From Lathyrus oleraceus (taxonomy: Eukaryota; Streptophyta; Magnoliopsida; Fabales; Fabaceae): a stretch of 64,000 bases of DNA. A model generated the notes under the pieces. It ran no database searches, was not told the origin of the DNA, and saw only the letters and a list, made by a program, of their open reading frames with translations. Shown here one piece after another: positions 60,470 to 64,000 of the stretch; position 1 is the first letter of the stretch, and every line of letters starts with the position of its first letter. Position numbers and translations under genes: made by a program. The stretch is from assembly GCF_024323335.1 (NCBI RefSeq), contig NC_066584.1, positions 433,219,408-433,283,407 of the forward strand, in the 5' to 3' direction.

Positions 60470-61729
60470 TGTGAACACAAGCTTCTCAAAGTGTTTTGAT
60501 GGAGACATGCTCTACAAGCAAATGTGCATCGCAAAAAGAATGATTCAACACTCAAGCACAAGTCAAACTTCACTTATAAAATAATTTCAAGTCTTGAAGA
60601 TTTCTATTGAATTGATGAAATTATTAATGTATAAAGTTCTCAACCTCTCTATGTTCATTCAAGTGCTCAAGATTTTCATTCATACTTCTCATGTTTCATT
60701 TAGGCCTCTTAAATATTTTCATTTGGCCTTACAATTCATTTTCAACTGCATTTGGTCATTCTGCCTTGATGGTAATCGGTTACCAGGTTTGAAGTAACCG
60801 ATTACCAGCTGTCTGCGCTGCCTCTGGTGACAATTTTTGTAGCAGGTAATCGGTTACCATGTTTTGGATAATCGATTACATGGTGAAAATTTTCAAAATT
60901 TTCAACATTGGTTCAGGTGTAACCGATTACACCATATTGCATAACCGATTACCATTGAACCAGTGGCAGAAATAAATGCATTTTTTCATGAAAACGTTTT
61001 CTGAATTGTGTTCTTGAATCATGACACCCATTCATGAATTATGACCATTTAGAAAGGTGTCTAAGGGTTATATATACCACATATTTTCAAAATTCGAATA
61101 CACCCTTTCACACTAATATTTCAAACAATTTTTCTCTTTATTTTTTCAAATTTTCTCAAGTGTTCTTGATTAAATTTTCTGGTGAAACTTTCTACATAGA
61201 ATTTTCAATATACATTCATATAGTTTCATCCATACCATTCTTAGAGCACTTGTATATCATAAAAAGAATTGATTTCTTAAAAGGAGAAGATCAATCAATA
61301 GATTGATATATTGTTCCATCTTTCAAAAACTTGTAAAAACTCATATTGTTCTTGTTATCCTTGTTGTCCAGAATTGTTGAAAACAAGAGGTTCATTAAAG
61401 GGAGGATCGTTCTCTCTTTTTGAACTTAGTAAAAAAATCCAAGAGGATTGTTCTTGGTGTTCTTGTTAGAGTATGTATAGAAAGACTAGGTTGTCTTTTC
61501 CATAAGATCTAACAATAATAAAGTCTCTTACATGTGGTAAGGCGACTGGAGTACTCTCGAATTGTGAGGGGAACCATTATACGTCTCTGTGTTCTTTACT
61601 TTTCGCACTTTACCGTTTCATTGCATAACCTAACCAGAAAAGAAAGAACAAGTTTTCATAAAACCAGAAAAAGTTTTCAAAGAACCTAATTCACCCCCCC
61701 CCCCCCCCTAGGCGCATACTCAACCTACA
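60470..61729 (+). mobile_element. Inner copia 3' LTR
   Basis: 1260 bp, TGTGAACACAAGC...CAACCTACA. It has the same six palindromes as the 5' LTR. A run of 15 C at 61694-61708 replaces CCCCTCCTCTT of the 5' copy. Confidence 0.92.
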
Positions 61730-61734
61730 ACTTT
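61730..61734. repeat. Target-site duplication ACTTT (right)
   Basis: Second copy of the inner copia duplication; the outer LTR resumes. Confidence 0.92.
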
Positions 61735-61940
61735 CAATACTCAAACCCTCAAATAAAAGACTTTTATGCTCAAGCACACAAGCAAGAGACTTCAAATGCT
61801 CAAAACCTCAAGTAATATACTTCTATGGTCAAACACACAAGCAAGAGAATTCAAATGCTCAAACCTTCAAGTAAGAGACTTCTGTGCTCAAGCTCACAAG
61901 TAAGAGACTTCAAATGCTCAAGCACTAAAGTAAGATACTT
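61735..61940. repeat. Roughly 64-bp tandem repeat in outer LTR
   Basis: Three to four imperfect units built on ATGCTCAAGCACACAAGCAA and GAGACTTCAAATGCTCAAA. A further part lies at 48900-48927 on the other side of the inner copia, which therefore inserted into the array. Confidence 0.8.
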
Positions 61941-62804
61941 TTGAATCTATAACAAACTGTTACGAGATTTTGGGTAAAACTACACTTGATATGTAATCAG
62001 AGGTGTAGATAGAATACAACTTGTTAAGACTCTTAAGCCTTTAAGAACTTTTAAAATATACACATAGATAAAATGTTTTAAGTCTAACTAGTTTGACAGA
62101 GTGACTTCTCTTTGAAATGTGAAGGATCAGAGTCTTGTATTGAAGTGTATTAGTCTTAATCTTCAAGTCTTTCTGCTCCTTATATAGAAAGAAGGAAAAT
62201 ATATGTTGGAATACTTTCACCAAGAAGTTGGATAACCTTTGTATTTGATTGGACATGTCGAGAAAGCACCTTTGTGCAAGAGGAATTATCCGTTGAAGCT
62301 CAGACAACTATGAAGAGATTTTTCCTTAAGTCTTTACGTGAACAAAAGATCTCTGAATCTGTCAGAGCTTCCCCGATAAGAGAACTCAGGTTCTGATCCT
62401 TCAGAGGTTTAGTTTCTTTAGACTCCACTCTTCAGAGGTTGATCTCTTCAGAGTATGCTTCTTGGCTTTTGATGCTTCAGAGTATGGATCATCAGAGTAT
62501 GACTTTCTTCAGATGTTGACTTCTTCAGAGTCTGGACCTTTAATCAGAGCCAAAGTCTTCAGAAGTGATCTTTAGAGCCATAGTCTGAACTTCAGATTCA
62601 GAATCTTCAAGTTTCTCTTCATATGTTGTTAGTGTTATAGTCCTACATACTTGAACATATGTTAGAATATCCAATTGTTCTTTAAATACTTTGTTATCAT
62701 ATAAATACTCAAGGGATATGGTATCAACCAATTTTGTTCCAACACCCCGGTTACACCAAGCACACTCACATGAGGGTTGCAATTACACTTACGCCCTTAC
62801 TATT

Positions 62805-63170
62805 TTTTTTTGAATTTTTAAAAATTTAGGTAAATATCGGATTTTTGATGCAGTTATCGGGTTTTTCAAAAATTTTACCGTTTGGATGAAGAAAACCAGA
62901 TATTATGAAAACTTACCGAATATTTTGCAAAACAATGAAGAAATACCAGACGTTTTTTAAATTGCCGGTAAAAATTCATTGGATTCTGGAAAATTGTTGA
63001 AGAAATATTGGTTATTTGAAAAAGCCAATGCAAAATTACCGATTTTTAAAAATTAGGTTGAGTTATACCAGATATTTTGAAAAATCCAATAATCGATAAG
63101 ATCTACCAGATGAAAAATCTGGTACATTCCAAAAAATTTGATTTTTTTTTTAAATTCGGTAAGCAATAGT
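62805..63170. repeat. Left A/T-rich array of a probable DNA transposon
   Basis: Several units spaced 50-60 bp with ATGAAGAAAACCAGATATT-like words (62888, 62937, 62999, about 63055). They match the reverse complement of the right-hand array at 63690-64000. Confidence 0.6.
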
Positions 63171-63689
63171 GAAGTTATTGATTGTGAAACCCACACCTAA
63201 CTGTAACCTTCCAACCGCTTCTAGTTTATACAGATCTCAACATAAACAGACATTTCACTTTCATAGTATAACTTTCCTTCAATCACATCCTTCTTCGTGT
63301 AATTTCCTCATCTCTCACAATCCATGATCAATTTATCTCTCTCTCTCTCTCTCTCTCATCCCACTTGTGGTATCATAATGAATAGTAACAACAATAATAT
63401 CATGTTATTTACCAACAAACTGCGCTCATGCCAAACCATCAGTTTGAGAGTAAAATATTTGACATTTACAACATATATAAAATAAATTATCAATGTCAGA
63501 GAAATCATAAACCTATTATTATTTGAACTATTTAAAATTAAACATATATGTAAAACATACTCCGTAAATGGTGAAAAACTGAGTAAAATTCACAAGGGAA
63601 CCATCAAGACCACACAAATGAAGCATATTCGACTACTAGATTTTTAAGTTTATGCAAAAAAATATGGTATATATAATTTTTTTCAAAAA
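63171..63689. other. Core between inverted arrays
   Basis: Unique sequence with a (TC)11 microsatellite at 63336-63357. No ORF of note. It could be the beginning of a transposon's gene or a captured fragment. Confidence 0.45.
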
Positions 63690-64000
63690 GTCAGGTATAC
63701 TTCAAAGTTTTATCGATTTTTGAAATCTCCGATAATAACAACGTTAGAATCCAACAATTTCTAGATTTTTCCTAAAAGTTCGCTAAAACTTTAAGATGTT
63801 TCTAGATTTTTCCAAACTTTCGATTAAACTTCAAGGTTTCCGAAATTTTCATAAATATCTGGTAAAACTTCATGGAATTTCGGATCTTTCCAATATCTCA
63901 GATAAAACTTCAAGAAAATTCTAAATTTTTTCAAAAAAATCGATAAAAACTCATATGTGTTTTTTAAATTTCTGTAAAAAATGCATAAAAAACCTCTCTA
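63690..64000. repeat. Right A/T-rich array, 40-bp period
   Basis: At least six units with GATAAAACTTCAAG-like starts at about 63782, 63822, 63861, 63901 and 63942 (39-41 bp steps), plus two weaker ones before. Opposite orientation to the left array; runs off the window. Confidence 0.65.

Larger units (their letters stand above)
48928..61729 (+). mobile_element. Inner Ty1/copia element (SIRE-like)
   Basis: LTRs 48928-50178 and 60470-61729, TSD ACTTT, PBS just after the 5' LTR, gag, integrase, RT and RNase H in copia order, and PPT before the 3' LTR. It carries a solo LTR (53331-54694) and an Ogre-like LTR (about 55789-60393). In samples of the LTRs I count about 18 differences in 300 bp near the start and fewer elsewhere, roughly 94-95% identity, so it is older than the Athila insertion. 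Confidence 0.92.
48564..62744 (-). mobile_element. Copia-type LTR (outer, split by inner copia)
   Basis: On the minus strand it starts TGTTGGAACAAAATTGG at 62744 and ends CTCACCTTCA at 48564, both typical of legume copia (SIRE-like) LTRs. About 1.37 kb without the insert. Many CTTCAGAG words at 62390-62560, a tandem repeat at 61735-61940 and minus-strand TATATAAG at 62179-62186. Left of 48564 a weak CTGATACT hints at a primer site. No matching 5-bp duplication flanks it (TCATG left, CCCCG right). Confidence 0.65.

Overview
The window is nuclear plant DNA made almost entirely of nested LTR retrotransposons. No intact host gene, rRNA, tRNA or CRISPR array is visible. Ogre, Athila and copia families of these types, a tRNA-Arg-type primer site and a decayed plant mobile domain (MAIN-like) gene point to a legume with a large genome, probably tribe Fabeae (pea, vetch, faba bean). 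The species is an inference.

Main element, 4418-47348 (+): a giant Ogre-type Ty3/gypsy element with target duplication GTTGC on both sides. It is about 30.7 kb without its passenger. Each LTR is about 8.8 kb because most of it, from just downstream of the TATA box to the LTR end plus 9 nt of the primer site, is present twice in tandem. The interior holds PBS (25509), ORF1 (26519-28276, DUF7745-like), gag-protease (28803-32095), a probable 174-bp frame-preserving intron (32096-32269), RT/RNase H/second RNase H/integrase (32270-35834), a hairpin series directly after the pol stop, two degenerate tandem-repeat blocks and the PPT. The ORFs carry scattered premature stops. The element landed in a decayed plant mobile domain gene on the minus strand, whose halves lie at 47354-47610 and 2790-4412.

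Passenger, 5918-18187 (-): a complete Athila-type element (TSD AACAT, two 1513-bp LTRs about 98.6% identical by eye) inside the 5' LTR of the Ogre. It has gag-pol in one frame (two premature stops, integrase catalytic Glu replaced by Lys) and a third ORF of the putative plant transposon protein type in the env position. Its U3 is packed with small GC-rich hairpins.

Right part, 47354-64000: a 25-bp tandem repeat, then a copia-type LTR in minus orientation (48564-62744). This is split by a second Ty1/copia element (48928-61729, +, TSD ACTTT). That copia lacks its protease region and has frameshifts. Inside it sit a solo LTR (53331-54694, -, TSD CAAAG) and an Ogre-like LTR (about 55789-60393, -). 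The last 1.2 kb holds two arrays of an A/T-rich repeat in opposite orientation around a unique core, like the subterminal repeats of a DNA transposon that runs out of the window. Positions 1-2581 hold another diverged Ogre-like LTR fragment (-).

Most notable are the LTR duplication with a primer-site scar at its junction, an array of perfect 12-bp palindromes always paired at 22 bp in the copia U3, the co-varying hairpins of the Athila U3 and Ogre 3' UTR, and a 46-nt U5 module shared by otherwise different LTRs.
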